A DNA stretch of 64,000 bases from an uncultured Pantoea sp. (GCA_913778495.1 CAJYVD010000031.1:53670-117669), one strand, 5' to 3'; shown: positions 28,915-38,364, counted from the stretch's first letter. Program-made: numbers and translations. The notes: a model not told the origin generated them from the sequence alone.

Positions 28915-30459
28915 ATGAAAATATCGACCCGTTTGGCCCTTAGTTTTGGAACGCTCATCGTGCTTTTTATTATTTGTATCGCCGTTGCTTACAGCGGTCT
29001 GGTAAATTCGCGCAGCGAGCTGGAAAAGACCGTCAATATTAACATGCGTAAATATCAGTTAGGAATGGGGCTTTATAGTGGCCTGCGGGATATGGGCATC
29101 GCCGTGCGCAATATCGCGTTGCTGACGCAACCCGAGGAAATGAAACCGGAACAGACGCGGGTCGAGAAGCAGAAGGCACTGTTTCAGGAAGATTTAAATA
29201 AGCTGGCTGCGATTCAGTCGGTGCACGCAACGGAAAAAGGGCAGGCCGCATTCAATAACGTGGTCGCGCTTGAAGCCGATGTGCTAAACACATTAAGCAG
29301 TGCTGCCCAGCTGGGTTTGCAAAACAAACAGCAGGAAACCATTAATTATTTGATGCACACGGTGAGGCCACGCCAGGCGCAGCTGCTCGCTGCGCTGAAA
29401 GAGTTGACCACGGCACAGCTTGAGGAGAGCGAAGCTGCGGTAGAAAAAACCGGCGACTATGTGAGCCGATTGATGACGTTACTGGCGGTATTGGGTGCGC
29501 TGACGGTAATCGTGTCCATTGCGGCCGCCAGCCTGATTATTCGTAGCCTGATGAAGCAGCTGGGCGGCGAACCTGCTCAGGCGCAGGCGGTGACTGCGGC
29601 GATTGCCGCAGGCGATCTCACCACCCGCGTACAGCTGCGCCCGGGCGACAACACCAGCCTGCTGGCCTCGCTGGCGACCATGCAGGGCGATTTACGTCAG
29701 TTGGTGATCACCATTAAAGAGAGCGCCGCGTCGGTTGCCATGGCCTCCGATGAGATCGCCGAAGGCAACACCGAACTCTCCTCGCGCACAGAGGAACAGG
29801 CAGCGGCGCTGCAGGAAACCGCCGCCAGCATGGAGCAACTTACCGCTACCGTGAAAAGCAATACCCTTAGCGCGCAAACCACCGCCAGCAACGCACGCGA
29901 TGCTGCCGAACTGGCGCAGCACGGCGAAACGGATGTACAGCGCATGACGGCCACCATGAATGATATCTCGCTGAGCGCCACCAAAGTGCGCGACATCACG
30001 GGTGTGATCGAGAGCATCGCGTTCCAGACCAATATTCTGGCGCTTAATGCGGCAGTGGAAGCGGCGCGCGCCGGAGAAGGGGGGCGCGGCTTTGCGGTCG
30101 TGGCGGGGGAGGTGAGAACGCTGGCACAGCGCAGCGCCACCGCGGCAAAAGAGATCAAAGAGCTGATTGAACAGGCGGTGGAGCAGGTTCACAGCGGCGT
30201 TGACGTTGCCGCCGGCACCGGCAAGAGCATTCTGAAAGTGGTCAGCATGGTGGGTGAACTGGCGTCCGCGATGGATGAGATCTCGCTGGCGTCGTCAGAG
30301 CAGATGCAGGGCATTTCGCAGGTCAGCATTGCGGTCAGCCAGATGGACGGCGTCACGCAAAGCAATGCCGCGCTGGTGGAGGAGTCGTCGTCGGCCTCGC
30401 AATCGCTGGCAGGGCAGGCGCACGCTCTGCGCGGGATGGTCGAAGCGTTTAAAGTCTGA
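28915..30459 (+). CDS. Methyl-accepting chemotaxis protein (4HB sensor)
   Basis: A 514-residue chemoreceptor. Membrane helix 1 spans residues 8-29. A four-helix-bundle periplasmic domain follows (MCP 4HB type, with [24 protein letters not shown]). Membrane helix 2 spans about 186-209. Then come HAMP and the signalling hairpin ([20 protein letters not shown], then [16 protein letters not shown]). It ends MVEAFKV without a tether pentapeptide, so unlike the receptor at 11956 it would rely on neighbours for CheR/CheB. AGGAG precedes the ATG. The ligand is unknown. Confidence 0.93.
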   Translation: MKISTRLALSFGTLIVLFIICIAVAYSGLVNSRSELEKTVNINMRKYQLGMGLYSGLRDMGIAVRNIALLTQPEEMKPEQTRVEKQKALFQEDLNKLAAIQSVHATEKGQAAFNNVVALEADVLNTLSSAAQLGLQNKQQETINYLMHTVRPRQAQLLAALKELTTAQLEESEAAVEKTGDYVSRLMTLLAVLGALTVIVSIAAASLIIRSLMKQLGGEPAQAQAVTAAIAAGDLTTRVQLRPGDNTSLLASLATMQGDLRQLVITIKESAASVAMASDEIAEGNTELSSRTEEQAAALQETAASMEQLTATVKSNTLSAQTTASNARDAAELAQHGETDVQRMTATMNDISLSATKVRDITGVIESIAFQTNILALNAAVEAARAGEGGRGFAVVAGEVRTLAQRSATAAKEIKELIEQAVEQVHSGVDVAAGTGKSILKVVSMVGELASAMDEISLASSEQMQGISQVSIAVSQMDGVTQSNAALVEESSSASQSLAGQAHALRGMVEAFKV

Positions 30460-30470
30460 CAGCCCACGCG

Positions 30471-30504
30471 GCCAATGCGTGTCGCTTGTGCGCCACGCAT
30501 TGGC
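30471..30504. terminator. Bidirectional hairpin between chemoreceptor and MFS gene
   Basis: Perfect 11-bp stem GCCAATGCGTG/CACGCATTGGC with a 12-nt loop between two convergent genes. There is no T-tract. Confidence 0.6.
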
Positions 30505-30513
30505 TACCGCGGT

Positions 30514-31725
30514 TTAACGCGGCGCTTCAGCGGGCTTGCCAGCGGTTAAACGGCTGCCTGCCCACCAAATCGCCAGCGCACTCAGCGCAATACATCCCAG
30601 TACCGCAAAAGCCACGCTGTAAGACCAGGTGGAGGCGATGCTGCCTGCCAGCGCTGGGCTCATCGACGCACCAATCCCCTGCATCACCATGATCATCCCT
30701 TGACCGGCGTTGGTGTGTCCGCTGCCGGCGAGTATTTTAACGATGTAGGCCGGCACGGCCACGCCGAGCAAACCGGCGGCCAGACCGTCTAAAATCTGGA
30801 TAGGGATCATGGCATAGGCATCCGAATAAGCAGAGGCGATGGCGGCGCGCACCGGCAGGATCAGCAGCGCGGCGGTGATGAGCCAGCCATAGCCCACTTT
30901 CTCCGCGCGCGCGGCGGCAAAGAGCGCAACCGGGATCATCACCAGCTGAGAGATAACCACGGTGGCGGCGGCGTAGACACCCGCGGTGGCGGCGCCGCTG
31001 TGCGAGGCTGCCACGCGCATGCTCAGCATGGGCAGCAGGGCGGCGTTGCTGAGGTGGAACAACAGCAGGGTCAGGCCAATGATGAGGATCGCCGGATTGC
31101 GCGCAATCAGCGACAGCCGCGGCATTGTCATCGCGCCTTTTTCATCGCCAAGGCCGCGAGCCATATGGTGATCGATATCTGACGGTCGGATTGCCGTTAC
31201 CGCCAGTGCGGCAAACAGCGCCATGACCGTCATCAGCACAAACACCGCGCCCGTGCCCCAATACCAGAAGGCGAAGCCGGCAATGATCGCCGCGAACATG
31301 TTACCGCCGTGGTTGAACGCTTCGTTAATCCCCATCTGATGGCTGAATTTATTCGGGCCAGTCAGACCGAGCGTGATGCCGGTCAGCACCGGACCAATCA
31401 GCGCTGCCGCCATGCCGGTCATGACCTGCGATGAGACCGCGATCCCGGTCTGGGGAAAGAACCACAGCATCAATGTGGCCGCCGTGATCGCCAGCGACCC
31501 CACCATCAGCAGCAAACGCTTATGCGTGGTCGCATCGGTAATTAATCCGGCGGGAATGGTCGCCACCAGGCCAGCCAGTCCGCCCGCCGTCATCACCCAG
31601 CCAATGGTGTCGGCTTGCCAGTGGTGCTGTGTGAGAAAAATCCCTAAAAAAGGGCCCAATCCATCCCGTACATCCGCCATAAAAAAATTAACCAGGCACA
31701 ACGCCTGAAGTGACCGCAGCGTCAT
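30514..31725 (-). CDS. MFS transporter
   Basis: A 403-residue, twelve-helix major facilitator resembling the drug/unknown-substrate MFS_1 group (VRDGLGPFLGIFLTQHHWQADTIGWVMTAGGLAGL at the N-terminus is typical of a frequently plasmid- or island-borne subgroup). MFS loop motifs are weakly conserved. It is a single gene, converging with the chemoreceptor. The substrate cannot be assigned. Confidence 0.85.
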   Translation of the reverse strand: MTLRSLQALCLVNFFMADVRDGLGPFLGIFLTQHHWQADTIGWVMTAGGLAGLVATIPAGLITDATTHKRLLLMVGSLAITAATLMLWFFPQTGIAVSSQVMTGMAAALIGPVLTGITLGLTGPNKFSHQMGINEAFNHGGNMFAAIIAGFAFWYWGTGAVFVLMTVMALFAALAVTAIRPSDIDHHMARGLGDEKGAMTMPRLSLIARNPAILIIGLTLLLFHLSNAALLPMLSMRVAASHSGAATAGVYAAATVVISQLVMIPVALFAAARAEKVGYGWLITAALLILPVRAAIASAYSDAYAMIPIQILDGLAAGLLGVAVPAYIVKILAGSGHTNAGQGMIMVMQGIGASMSPALAGSIASTWSYSVAFAVLGCIALSALAIWWAGSRLTAGKPAEAPR

Positions 31726-31908
31726 AACGTCCTCATGAAAAAGTTAATTTATTCCCGCTGCGGTTAAGCATGGCATGACAGGGCATAATTGCCTGCAAAG
31801 TCATGCGCAATCTTGACTCGACGCGCGGTTAGCCTTATGGAACAACGCTAACCGCAACGGACAATCGTGTAAATAAGTGTAAGGCAGGCGTGGATGTGCG
31901 TCAGGACG

Positions 31909-32328
31909 TCAGAGAAAACGGTCAGGATAGTCCGCCTCCAGAGGATGCACGCGGTCGTACTGGCCGAACAGCCGATAACGGTTTCGGGCAATGAGATCGT
32001 ACAGGTGGGTGGTTAGCCGGTCGGGCAGTCTGCGTAAGATCGCAAGCGCGCGCCACGGCCACGGCATATGGGCCATGGCGCGACAGACCGCCTGCGCCCG
32101 CAGCCAGTGGCCATCGGCATTGATCAATACCAACGTGCTAATTGTATCGCCGGGCAAGCCGACAGCGTGCAGCAGCGCCTGACCTTTATCACTCTGAATG
32201 GCGGCAAAGCGAATACGTGGCGACACGCGGTGCCGCAGTAAAAAACGCACCCATGCGTTACACAGCCTGCAAACGCCGTCATAGAGGATCACCTGATCCC
32301 CTGAATCCAGATAGGGGAGTGTAAACAT
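31909..32328 (-). CDS. DCC-family thiol-disulfide oxidoreductase (DUF393)
   Basis: A 139-residue protein. The start at 32328 (MFTLPYLDSG) has a strong GGAGG 5 bp upstream. The family signature VILYDGVCRLCN (residues 13-24) holds the C20-x2-C23 motif, and the C-terminal ARNRYRLFGQYD matches the family end motif. DCC proteins are thioredoxin-like; the biological substrate is unknown. It lies 42 bp downstream of the old-yellow-enzyme gene on the same strand, which suggests co-transcription. Confidence 0.87.
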   Translation of the reverse strand: MFTLPYLDSGDQVILYDGVCRLCNAWVRFLLRHRVSPRIRFAAIQSDKGQALLHAVGLPGDTISTLVLINADGHWLRAQAVCRAMAHMPWPWRALAILRRLPDRLTTHLYDLIARNRYRLFGQYDRVHPLEADYPDRFL

Positions 32329-32370
32329 AAGGACCTCCGAAGAGGGTGCGGTTGCCCGCACCGGAACGGA

Positions 32371-33474
32371 TTATGACGATGTGTCGGTGAGCGTACCTTT
32401 CAGGCCGTGCGGTTCAGAGCGCAAATACTGCGCAGGGGCATGCGCCTGCTCTTTCAACGCCGCCGCCGCGTGCCACGGCCAGCGCGGGTCGTACAGCATG
32501 GCGCGCGCCAGCGCAATAAAATCGGCGTCCCCCTGCGTCAGCGCCGCTTCGGCCTGATGCGCATCCGTGATCAAGCCTACGCCGATCACCGGGATACCGA
32601 TCTGCGCACGGATGTGCCTGGCAAACGGCAGCTGGTAGCCAGGGCCCACGCTGATCTGTTGGTCGGGAGACAATCCACCACTGGAGACGTGAATGTAAGC
32701 GCAACCGCGCGTTTCTAACTGCTGGCTGAACACCACCGACTGTGCTTCGTCCCAGCCGCCCTCTACCCAGTCGGTGGCCGAGAGGCGGACACCCACCGGG
32801 ATCGCGGCGGGTACCGCTTTGCGTACCGCCTCGAAGATCTCCAGCGGCAGACGCATCCGGTTCTCCAGTGAGCCACCGTAGTTGTCCTGGCGCTGATTAC
32901 TGAGCGGAGAGAGAAACTGATGCAGCAGATACCCGTGCGCCGCATGCAGCTCAATCAGCTCAAAGCCCAACCGCACGGCGCGCTCGGCGCTGGCGACAAA
33001 CGCGGCTTTAAGCTGTTCCAGCGCCGCCGTGTCCAGCATCGACGGCGGCTGTTCACCGGGCGCATAGGCCAGCGGCGAGGGGGCGACGGTCTGCCAGCCG
33101 CCACCGCTCAGCGGCAGCTGTTCCCCGCCCTGCCAGGGCGCACTGCAGGACGCTTTGCGCCCCGCATGTCCCAGCTGAATGCCAAGACGAATGGGCGACC
33201 AAGCGCGAATATCGTCGACCACCGTTTTCAGTGCGGCTTCGTTATCGGCATCCCACAGACCCAGATCGCCCGGCGAAATGCGCCCGCGCGGCTCTACCGC
33301 AGTGGCTTCGAGGATCAGCAAGCCCGCGCCTGAGAGCGCCAGATGTCCAAGATGAATGCGATGCCAGCTGCTGGCGCAGCCTTCGGTTGCGGAATACTGG
33401 CACATTGGGGCAATGACAATGCGGTTTTCCAGCTTCAGTTCGCCCAATTGCGATGGGCTAAACAGATGACTCAT
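32371..33474 (-). CDS. NADH:flavin oxidoreductase, old yellow enzyme (YqjM/XenA class)
   Basis: A 367-residue FMN-dependent ene-reductase with a TIM barrel. The N-terminal APMCQYSA carries the Cys and Tyr typical of the thermophilic-like YqjM/XenA class. The substrate-binding His pair is absent in its classical form, but ELHAAHGYLLHQFLSPLSNQRQDNYGGSLENR is the invariant OYE block. GVGLITDAHQAEAAL and DFIALARAMLYDPRWP form the phosphate-binding end. It reduces activated C=C bonds or xenobiotics with NAD(P)H. It is the middle gene of a same-strand run from the sugar porter to the DCC protein. Confidence 0.93.
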   Translation of the reverse strand: MSHLFSPSQLGELKLENRIVIAPMCQYSATEGCASSWHRIHLGHLALSGAGLLILEATAVEPRGRISPGDLGLWDADNEAALKTVVDDIRAWSPIRLGIQLGHAGRKASCSAPWQGGEQLPLSGGGWQTVAPSPLAYAPGEQPPSMLDTAALEQLKAAFVASAERAVRLGFELIELHAAHGYLLHQFLSPLSNQRQDNYGGSLENRMRLPLEIFEAVRKAVPAAIPVGVRLSATDWVEGGWDEAQSVVFSQQLETRGCAYIHVSSGGLSPDQQISVGPGYQLPFARHIRAQIGIPVIGVGLITDAHQAEAALTQGDADFIALARAMLYDPRWPWHAAAALKEQAHAPAQYLRSEPHGLKGTLTDTSS

Positions 33475-33492
33475 TGTGACCTCACGTCGGGT

Positions 33493-34944
33493 TTAGGAGT
33501 GGGTGGCTTCAACCTGGCTGTCGCGCGCGTCACCAAAGCGCTGGCGCATGTGATCTTCGATCTGCTCCAGCGACTTGCCTCGCGTTTCAGGCAAGATCAC
33601 CATGACAAACGCCAGCGACGCCACGTTGATCGCCGCGAAAATAAAGAACGCGCTATTGCCAACCATAGACAGCAGTGGCGGAAAGGCAAACGCCACGGCC
33701 GCATTACACAGCCACTGAAACGACACGGCGGAGCCGGTGAGGACGCCGCGCACTTTCATTGGAAACAGCTCCGACATCATCAGCCAGTAAACCGGTGAAA
33801 TACACATCTGCATGAAGAACAGAAACACCAGAATGCAGCCCAGCGCCAGCAGGCTCTGCGTCAGCGTTTGCGGTAATAGCGTCAGGGTCGCGCCCAGCGC
33901 AATCTGCATAGCGATCACCACCAGCAGGCCCGCCATCAGCATATGGCGCCGATCGAAATGGTTGATTGCCTTGATGCCGGCAAAGGTGGCCAGCACCGAG
34001 ACCACACCGTTACCGATGGTGGCGGCAATGGCGGCGCTGGTGCCGAGCCCGGTATTTTTCAGGATCACTGGCGTGTAGTACATGAAGGCGTTCACGCCGG
34101 TGAACTGCAGCACAATGCCCATCGTGGCGCCGACCAGCAGCAGGCGAACCACCCATTTTTCCTGCAACAGGGCGCGTGCCGAGGGGCCCTGTTGCTGCGC
34201 CCGGGCATGTTGGCGCATCTCGGCCATCTCTTTTTTGACCTCTTGCGGGTTTTCCCGCAGCTTGCGCAAGATACGTAACGCTTCGCGCACGCGCCCCTCC
34301 GACACCATCCAGTGGGGTGACGCGGGCACAAAAAAGGTGCCAATAAACAGCAGCATGCCCGGCACCATGGCCAGCGCCAGCATATAGCGCCACATATGGC
34401 CGTCATGCAGCAGCAGGCTCATGGCCGCGCTCACCACGTACGCTAACAACTGTCCGGAGACGATCATTAACTCATTGCGGCTCACCAGCGGCGCGCGCTT
34501 TTTGGGGCCAGCGATCTCAGCGATAAACACCGGCACCGTTGAGGAGCCGCCCCCCACCGCGATCCCGAGAATAAAGCGCATCACCACCATGGTGGCGATA
34601 TCCGGGGCCAGCGCAGTACCCAACGCACCGGCAACAAACAGCAAGGCAAGGCTGCGCAGCGTGATGCGGCGACCGAAACGGTCGGAGACGTAACCGCTAA
34701 TAAAGGCGCCGATCGCGGAACCAAAGGTGAGGGACGCGGTGACGAGACCTTCAGTAAAGGGCGTGAGATGAAGTCCGCCTTCGCGGGCAGACAGCTTCAT
34801 GTAAGGCAAAGCCCCGGAAATAATGCCGGTATCGTAGCCGTAGGCCAGTGCGCCCATAGTGGCGACCAGTACGACGAAAAACAGGCGCTGCTGTACGCTC
34901 AGCGTCGTGGTCTGCGTGTCATGTTCTTGAGACGGGTGTGGCAT
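33493..34944 (-). CDS. Sugar-proton symporter (MFS sugar porter, GalP/XylE type)
   Basis: A 483-residue, twelve-helix sugar porter. Family marks are GYDTGIISGALPYM in helix 1, DRFGRRITL in loop 2-3, FVPASPHWMVSEGR (the PESPRWL motif, altered), TGVNAFMYYTPVIL in helix 7 and PETRGKSLEQIE at the end. The sugar is probably a hexose or pentose. AGGGA lies 8 bp before the start. A perfect CRP site and a -10 TATACT box lie upstream, with a hairpin plus T-run in the leader, so expression should be catabolite-controlled. The OYE gene follows 18 bp downstream. Confidence 0.92.
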   Translation of the reverse strand: MPHPSQEHDTQTTTLSVQQRLFFVVLVATMGALAYGYDTGIISGALPYMKLSAREGGLHLTPFTEGLVTASLTFGSAIGAFISGYVSDRFGRRITLRSLALLFVAGALGTALAPDIATMVVMRFILGIAVGGGSSTVPVFIAEIAGPKKRAPLVSRNELMIVSGQLLAYVVSAAMSLLLHDGHMWRYMLALAMVPGMLLFIGTFFVPASPHWMVSEGRVREALRILRKLRENPQEVKKEMAEMRQHARAQQQGPSARALLQEKWVVRLLLVGATMGIVLQFTGVNAFMYYTPVILKNTGLGTSAAIAATIGNGVVSVLATFAGIKAINHFDRRHMLMAGLLVVIAMQIALGATLTLLPQTLTQSLLALGCILVFLFFMQMCISPVYWLMMSELFPMKVRGVLTGSAVSFQWLCNAAVAFAFPPLLSMVGNSAFFIFAAINVASLAFVMVILPETRGKSLEQIEDHMRQRFGDARDSQVEATHS

Positions 34945-34961
34945 GTCGTCATCCCTGTTTA

Positions 34962-34985
34962 ATAAAAAAACGCAGCAGGCTGCGT
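34962..34985 (-). terminator. Hairpin with U-run in the sugar-porter leader
   Basis: On the minus strand, ACGCAGC-CT-GCTGCGT is followed by seven T's and ends about 18 bp before the start codon. It is either the late terminator of upstream transcription or an attenuator or 5' stabiliser of the porter mRNA. Confidence 0.6.
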
Positions 34986-35020
34986 AAAGTGAGAAATCAG
35001 TATAGAAAGGGATTTCAAAG

Positions 35021-35036
35021 TGTGATCTGTGTCACA
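35021..35036. promoter_or_regulatory. CRP site of the sugar-porter promoter
   Basis: TGTGATCTGTGTCACA is an exact TGTGA-N6-TCACA match. A -10 box TATACT on the minus strand (34999-35004) lies about 22 bp downstream, close to class II geometry. The rest of 34945-35392 holds no recognised gene. Confidence 0.75.
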
Positions 35037-35392
35037 TGAAGGTTGTGGTTAACTCTCTAATTATAAAAGAAATGTTTTAACGCTTCGGTTGGTGTCGACC
35101 CTGAAAGTCGCACAGCAACCCTTGTCCGATGCGCGAAGAAAGCCAGAGCGGCGGGCTGCCGGCCAGGGTTCACGGTGGGCCGCCGTGCGCGTTGTCAACG
35201 ACGATTGAGGAACGCCTGCTGGTCAGCGTTTAACCGATCGCTATCTGTCACCGCGAAGCCGTGGTGTCATACACCTTGCGCGGTTGATGAAAAAAGCAGG
35301 ACTGATGCCGCACGGTCACGACGGCACGGCATTTCACGTCATTCTGAGTGTAGCGTTCATGTATGCGGTGAGGGATTGGCTCAAGCGCGCGG

Positions 35393-36361
35393 TTATTCCG
35401 CGCCGGGCACCCTACAGGCAGTGTTCAGCGACGCTTCCGCGTCCGGAGGCGTAAGGGTCAGGCTGGCGGTAATGGCGGTGAGCTGCTGGCGGAGCCGCCG
35501 GTGCAGCTCCCGAACGGCGGGTGAGAATTGTTCGCGGTGCGGGCAGACAAGATGCAGCGGCGCCGCCTCGCCGGGCTGGCTTGGCAGCAAAATCTCAAGA
35601 CGACCGGCATGCACGTCTGCGCTGACGTCAATCCAGGATTTATACGCAATTCCCATGCCCGCCACCGCCCAGCGGCGGACCAGATCGGCGTCGTCACACA
35701 CCATTCTGCTGTTAACCGTTAGCTGTCGCACGGCACCGGCCTGTGGAAACGCCCACTTATCGTAAACCTGATCGTTGAGGCTATAGAGCAGGCAGGCGTG
35801 GCGGAGGAGATCATCCAGTTGCGCCGGTTTGCCGTGGCGCTGCAAATACGCCGGGGCGGCAACCAGCACGCGGCGATTCTCTTCCGCCAGCGGCAGCGCC
35901 ACAAAGCGGCTATTTTCCAGCGCACCGTAGCGAATCGCGATATCTACCGGATCGCGAAACACATCGCTCAGCCGATCGGATAGCGCAATGCGCAGAGAAA
36001 TCTTCGGGTACTGCTCACAAAAATCGGTCAAGACGGGCAGGATCACATTGCGTCCTAGGTCTGACGGGATCGCCATTTTTAGTTCGCCCTGCATCGCGTC
36101 ACCGGTGGCCTGTAGCTGCGCGGTGCCGGCCTGCAGCAGCGCGAGCATCTCCTGCGCGTAGGGCAGCCAGGTTTCGCCTTCTGCCGTTAAACGCAGACTG
36201 CGCGTCGAGCGGGCAAACAGGCGGCGATTCAAATCACGCTCCAGCCGACCCACCGCTGCGCTGACTTGGCCCGGCAGAATATCCGCCTCTCGTGCGGCAC
36301 GAGAAAAACTGCCCAGCGCGGCCGCGCGCACAAACAGCGTCACATCTTCAAGACGAATCAT
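35393..36361 (-). CDS. LysR-family transcriptional regulator
   Basis: A 322-residue LysR regulator of the CrgA/AaeR-like group (VTLFVRAAALGSFSRAAREADILPGQVSAAVGRLERDL is the winged helix). The start at 36361 is chosen because AGGAG lies 5 bp upstream; an in-frame GTG sits 6 bp before it. It is divergent from the HIU hydrolase gene (204-bp gap) and may regulate it or the sugar porter downstream. A long frame on the opposite strand (35175-35765) is its shadow. Confidence 0.87.
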   Translation of the reverse strand: MIRLEDVTLFVRAAALGSFSRAAREADILPGQVSAAVGRLERDLNRRLFARSTRSLRLTAEGETWLPYAQEMLALLQAGTAQLQATGDAMQGELKMAIPSDLGRNVILPVLTDFCEQYPKISLRIALSDRLSDVFRDPVDIAIRYGALENSRFVALPLAEENRRVLVAAPAYLQRHGKPAQLDDLLRHACLLYSLNDQVYDKWAFPQAGAVRQLTVNSRMVCDDADLVRRWAVAGMGIAYKSWIDVSADVHAGRLEILLPSQPGEAAPLHLVCPHREQFSPAVRELHRRLRQQLTAITASLTLTPPDAEASLNTACRVPGAE

Positions 36362-36565
36362 GCCCACTCCTGCGGAGATGTCGGTTTTGAGTCAGCGGCC
36401 AGTTTTAGCAGAAAGCACGCGGCAAGACTAGCGGCCACGTGGCAGCACTTTTTACATTGCAAGCAGACAGGTCTCGGAAATTTCAGAGATTTTTACAGAA
36501 ACAGCGCACCGGCGAGGAGACGGCCTAAGATTGCGCCATCTATCACGCAAATAACGGAGAAACCG

Positions 36566-36988
36566 ATGAATATGTCCTCTTCTGTGCTGGCTCTGCTGGT
36601 CATGGCGACGGCGACAGCCGCTTCTGCGGCCCCCGCGGCCCCCATGAAAAATCCGCTCAGCGTGCACGTACTTAATCTGCAAACGGGCGTGCCGACGGCG
36701 GGCATTACGGTCGAGCTCGATCAGAAACAGCATGAAAGCTGGACCAGGCTGGCCAGCGGCGTGACCGACGGCAATGGCCGCATCAGCGCGCTCTATCCGG
36801 CAGATAAGCCGGTAGAGGCGGGCAGCTATCGCGTGGTGTTTAAAACCGGCGACTATTATGCGCGCCGCGGTGAAAAAACTTTTTTCCCGCAGATCCCCGT
36901 TGAGTTCACCATGGAGAAATCGGGCGAGCACTACCACATTCCGCTGCTGCTCAGCCCGTTTGGTTATTCAACCTACCGCGGCAACTAA
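36566..36988 (+). CDS. Secreted 5-hydroxyisourate hydrolase (transthyretin-like)
   Basis: A 140-residue protein. The start at 36566 has GGAGA 6 bp upstream. Residues 1-22 form a signal peptide (MNMSSSVLALLVMATATAASAA). The mature part is a transthyretin-related HIU hydrolase: LSVHVLNLQTGVPTAGITVEL with the active His, DGNGRI with the Arg, and the C-terminal EHYHIPLLLSPFGYSTYRG. The usual terminal tetrapeptide YRGS reads YRGN here. The family converts 5-hydroxyisourate to OHCU in urate degradation, and a periplasmic form is known in enterobacteria. No other urate genes are nearby. Confidence 0.9.
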   Translation: MNMSSSVLALLVMATATAASAAPAAPMKNPLSVHVLNLQTGVPTAGITVELDQKQHESWTRLASGVTDGNGRISALYPADKPVEAGSYRVVFKTGDYYARRGEKTFFPQIPVEFTMEKSGEHYHIPLLLSPFGYSTYRGN

Positions 36989-37211
36989 GGGTGCGCCCCG
37001 CGTAAGCGCCATCGCCGGCCCGATCGTCTGAACCGGACGGTTGGGCGGAGGGCCGCGTGAGCGCGTGCTGCCGACGATCGCACAAGGAGACCGATAAAAA
37101 AGGTATCCGCGCCGCTTGAAACAGCAAAAATAGAAATTATATTTGTAAGCGCGCAGAAAAAACTGCGGCGATGAGCTTTTGAATGTTTGACTAATTCAGG
37201 AGGTTATCACC

Positions 37212-37703
37212 ATGAAATTCAATACGTTCCCTCTCGTTTCTTCGCTTGCGGACAATGTGCTGTCCGATCGCATCAGTCGCCTCGATCGCTTGTTCAGCCA
37301 GCTCACGGGCGATGTCCCGTTGTCAGCTACTCCTTCCTACGATCTCAAGCAGCTGGACGACGAACACTATGCGCTGACCGTGAGCGTTCCCGGCTGGCAG
37401 GAGCACGAGCTGGAAGTGGAAGTCGCCGGCGGACGGCTCTCTGTCAGCGGACGAAAAGCGCAAAGCGATAGCGACAGCGAAGCGGAGCAGGACGCCGGCG
37501 GCTGGATCCACCGCGGCATAGTGCGGTCTGACTTCCACCTCAGCTACAGCGTGCCCGAGCATATGCACGTCACCCAAGCTCGGCTGCAAGATGGGCTGTT
37601 GCGCGTTGAGTTGCGGCTGGAAGTGCCCGAGAGTGAAAAACCACGCCGTATTCCCATCGCGCATCATGCGACCGAGGCGATTGAGCATCAACAAGCGGGA
37701 TAA
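37212..37703 (+). CDS. Hsp20/alpha-crystallin small heat-shock protein
   Basis: A 163-residue small heat-shock protein. The alpha-crystallin domain spans about residues 40-140 (SYDLKQLDDEHYALTVSVPGWQEHELEVEVAGGRLSVSGRK is its first half; LQDGLLRVEL is the conserved A-x-x-n-G-v-L-like block). It is a holdase that keeps unfolding proteins soluble. AGGAGG precedes the ATG. CTTGAAA (37115-37121) upstream matches a sigma-32 -35 box, though no clear -10 partner was found. A 14-bp perfect hairpin follows the gene, and a small unknown gene comes next. Confidence 0.93.
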   Translation: MKFNTFPLVSSLADNVLSDRISRLDRLFSQLTGDVPLSATPSYDLKQLDDEHYALTVSVPGWQEHELEVEVAGGRLSVSGRKAQSDSDSEAEQDAGGWIHRGIVRSDFHLSYSVPEHMHVTQARLQDGLLRVELRLEVPESEKPRRIPIAHHATEAIEHQQAG

Positions 37704-37713
37704 TCCGTCCTGA

Positions 37714-37744
37714 CGCAAAGAGAGGCTCTGAGCCTCTCTTTGCG
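37714..37744 (+). terminator. Long hairpin after hsp20
   Basis: CGCAAAGAGAGGCT pairs perfectly with AGCCTCTCTTTGCG (14 bp) around a 3-nt loop, directly between hsp20 and the next gene. The stem itself ends in T's (CTCTTTGCG), so it could stop transcription or protect the hsp20 mRNA. Confidence 0.65.
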
Positions 37745-37770
37745 CTGTGTTGAACACTGAGGAGGTCACG

Positions 37771-38067
37771 ATGTCTGCTGTTACGGTTTCGGCCTTTTCT
37801 TCGCGCATCCCATCCCTGGAAGCGAAGACGGTGATGAAGGCGACGCTGAATCTGCCTGGCTGCACAATGAACATCTGCTGGCAGCGGGTGCCGGGCGGCG
37901 TGATGCCCGAGATCGTGGTGCGCTTCAACGGTGTGAAAGGGGGGCAGGGCAGCTTGCGCTATCACCTGCCGCCTGACTCGCCTGAACGCACGGAGCGTCG
38001 CATCCGCTTACTGTTACGCCTGCTCCAGCAGCAGTTTACGCCCCCGCGCACGTCGCTGGCTGCCTGA
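37771..38067 (+). CDS. Hypothetical protein downstream of hsp20
   Basis: A 98-residue protein that I do not recognise. The start at 37771 (MSAVTVSAFSSRIPSLE) has GAGGAGG upstream, which supports translation. It contains PGCTMNICWQRVPGGVMPEIVVRFNG and a basic, leucine-rich C-terminus (RRIRLLLRLLQQQF). No signal peptide or membrane helix is evident. It lies 67 bp after hsp20 behind a strong hairpin, so it may be a read-through heat-responsive gene. Confidence 0.55.
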   Translation: MSAVTVSAFSSRIPSLEAKTVMKATLNLPGCTMNICWQRVPGGVMPEIVVRFNGVKGGQGSLRYHLPPDSPERTERRIRLLLRLLQQQFTPPRTSLAA

Positions 38068-38110
38068 GCCCGGTCGCATTACCTGCACATGCAACGAAGA
38101 GGAGGGACAC

Positions 38111-38332
38111 ATGCTCACCGCACTTTGGGTCAATGCCTCGTTTGCGGCCACGGTACTGGCGCTAACAGCTGAGCTGCTGCGCAACATTGACGTTAGGCCG
38201 CATACCCGCAGCGCGCCGCAGGCTTCGCGTTTGCGGCGCGCTGCGGTTCGTGTGCCACCGGACGCGTCAGGCTGTACTACACTCACTTGCACTGACTTGT
38301 ACTTACGTGCTGACGCTCAGGGATTGCCCTGA
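38111..38332 (+). CDS. Possible short membrane-anchored peptide (doubtful)
   Basis: A 73-codon frame with a very good ribosome site (GAGGAGGGACACATG). The first 23 residues could form one membrane helix (LTALWVNASFAATVLALTAELL), but the rest has no recognisable character. It may be a decayed or spurious gene. Confidence 0.25.
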   Translation: MLTALWVNASFAATVLALTAELLRNIDVRPHTRSAPQASRLRRAAVRVPPDASGCTTLTCTDLYLRADAQGLP

Positions 38333-38364
38333 AACCGCCGCTTCCCTTTTCTGCAGGAGATCCG

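Noticed and set aside
35175-35765. 196-codon plus-strand frame
   Set aside because: Mostly antisense to the LysR gene at 35393-36361; typical GC-rich shadow frame.
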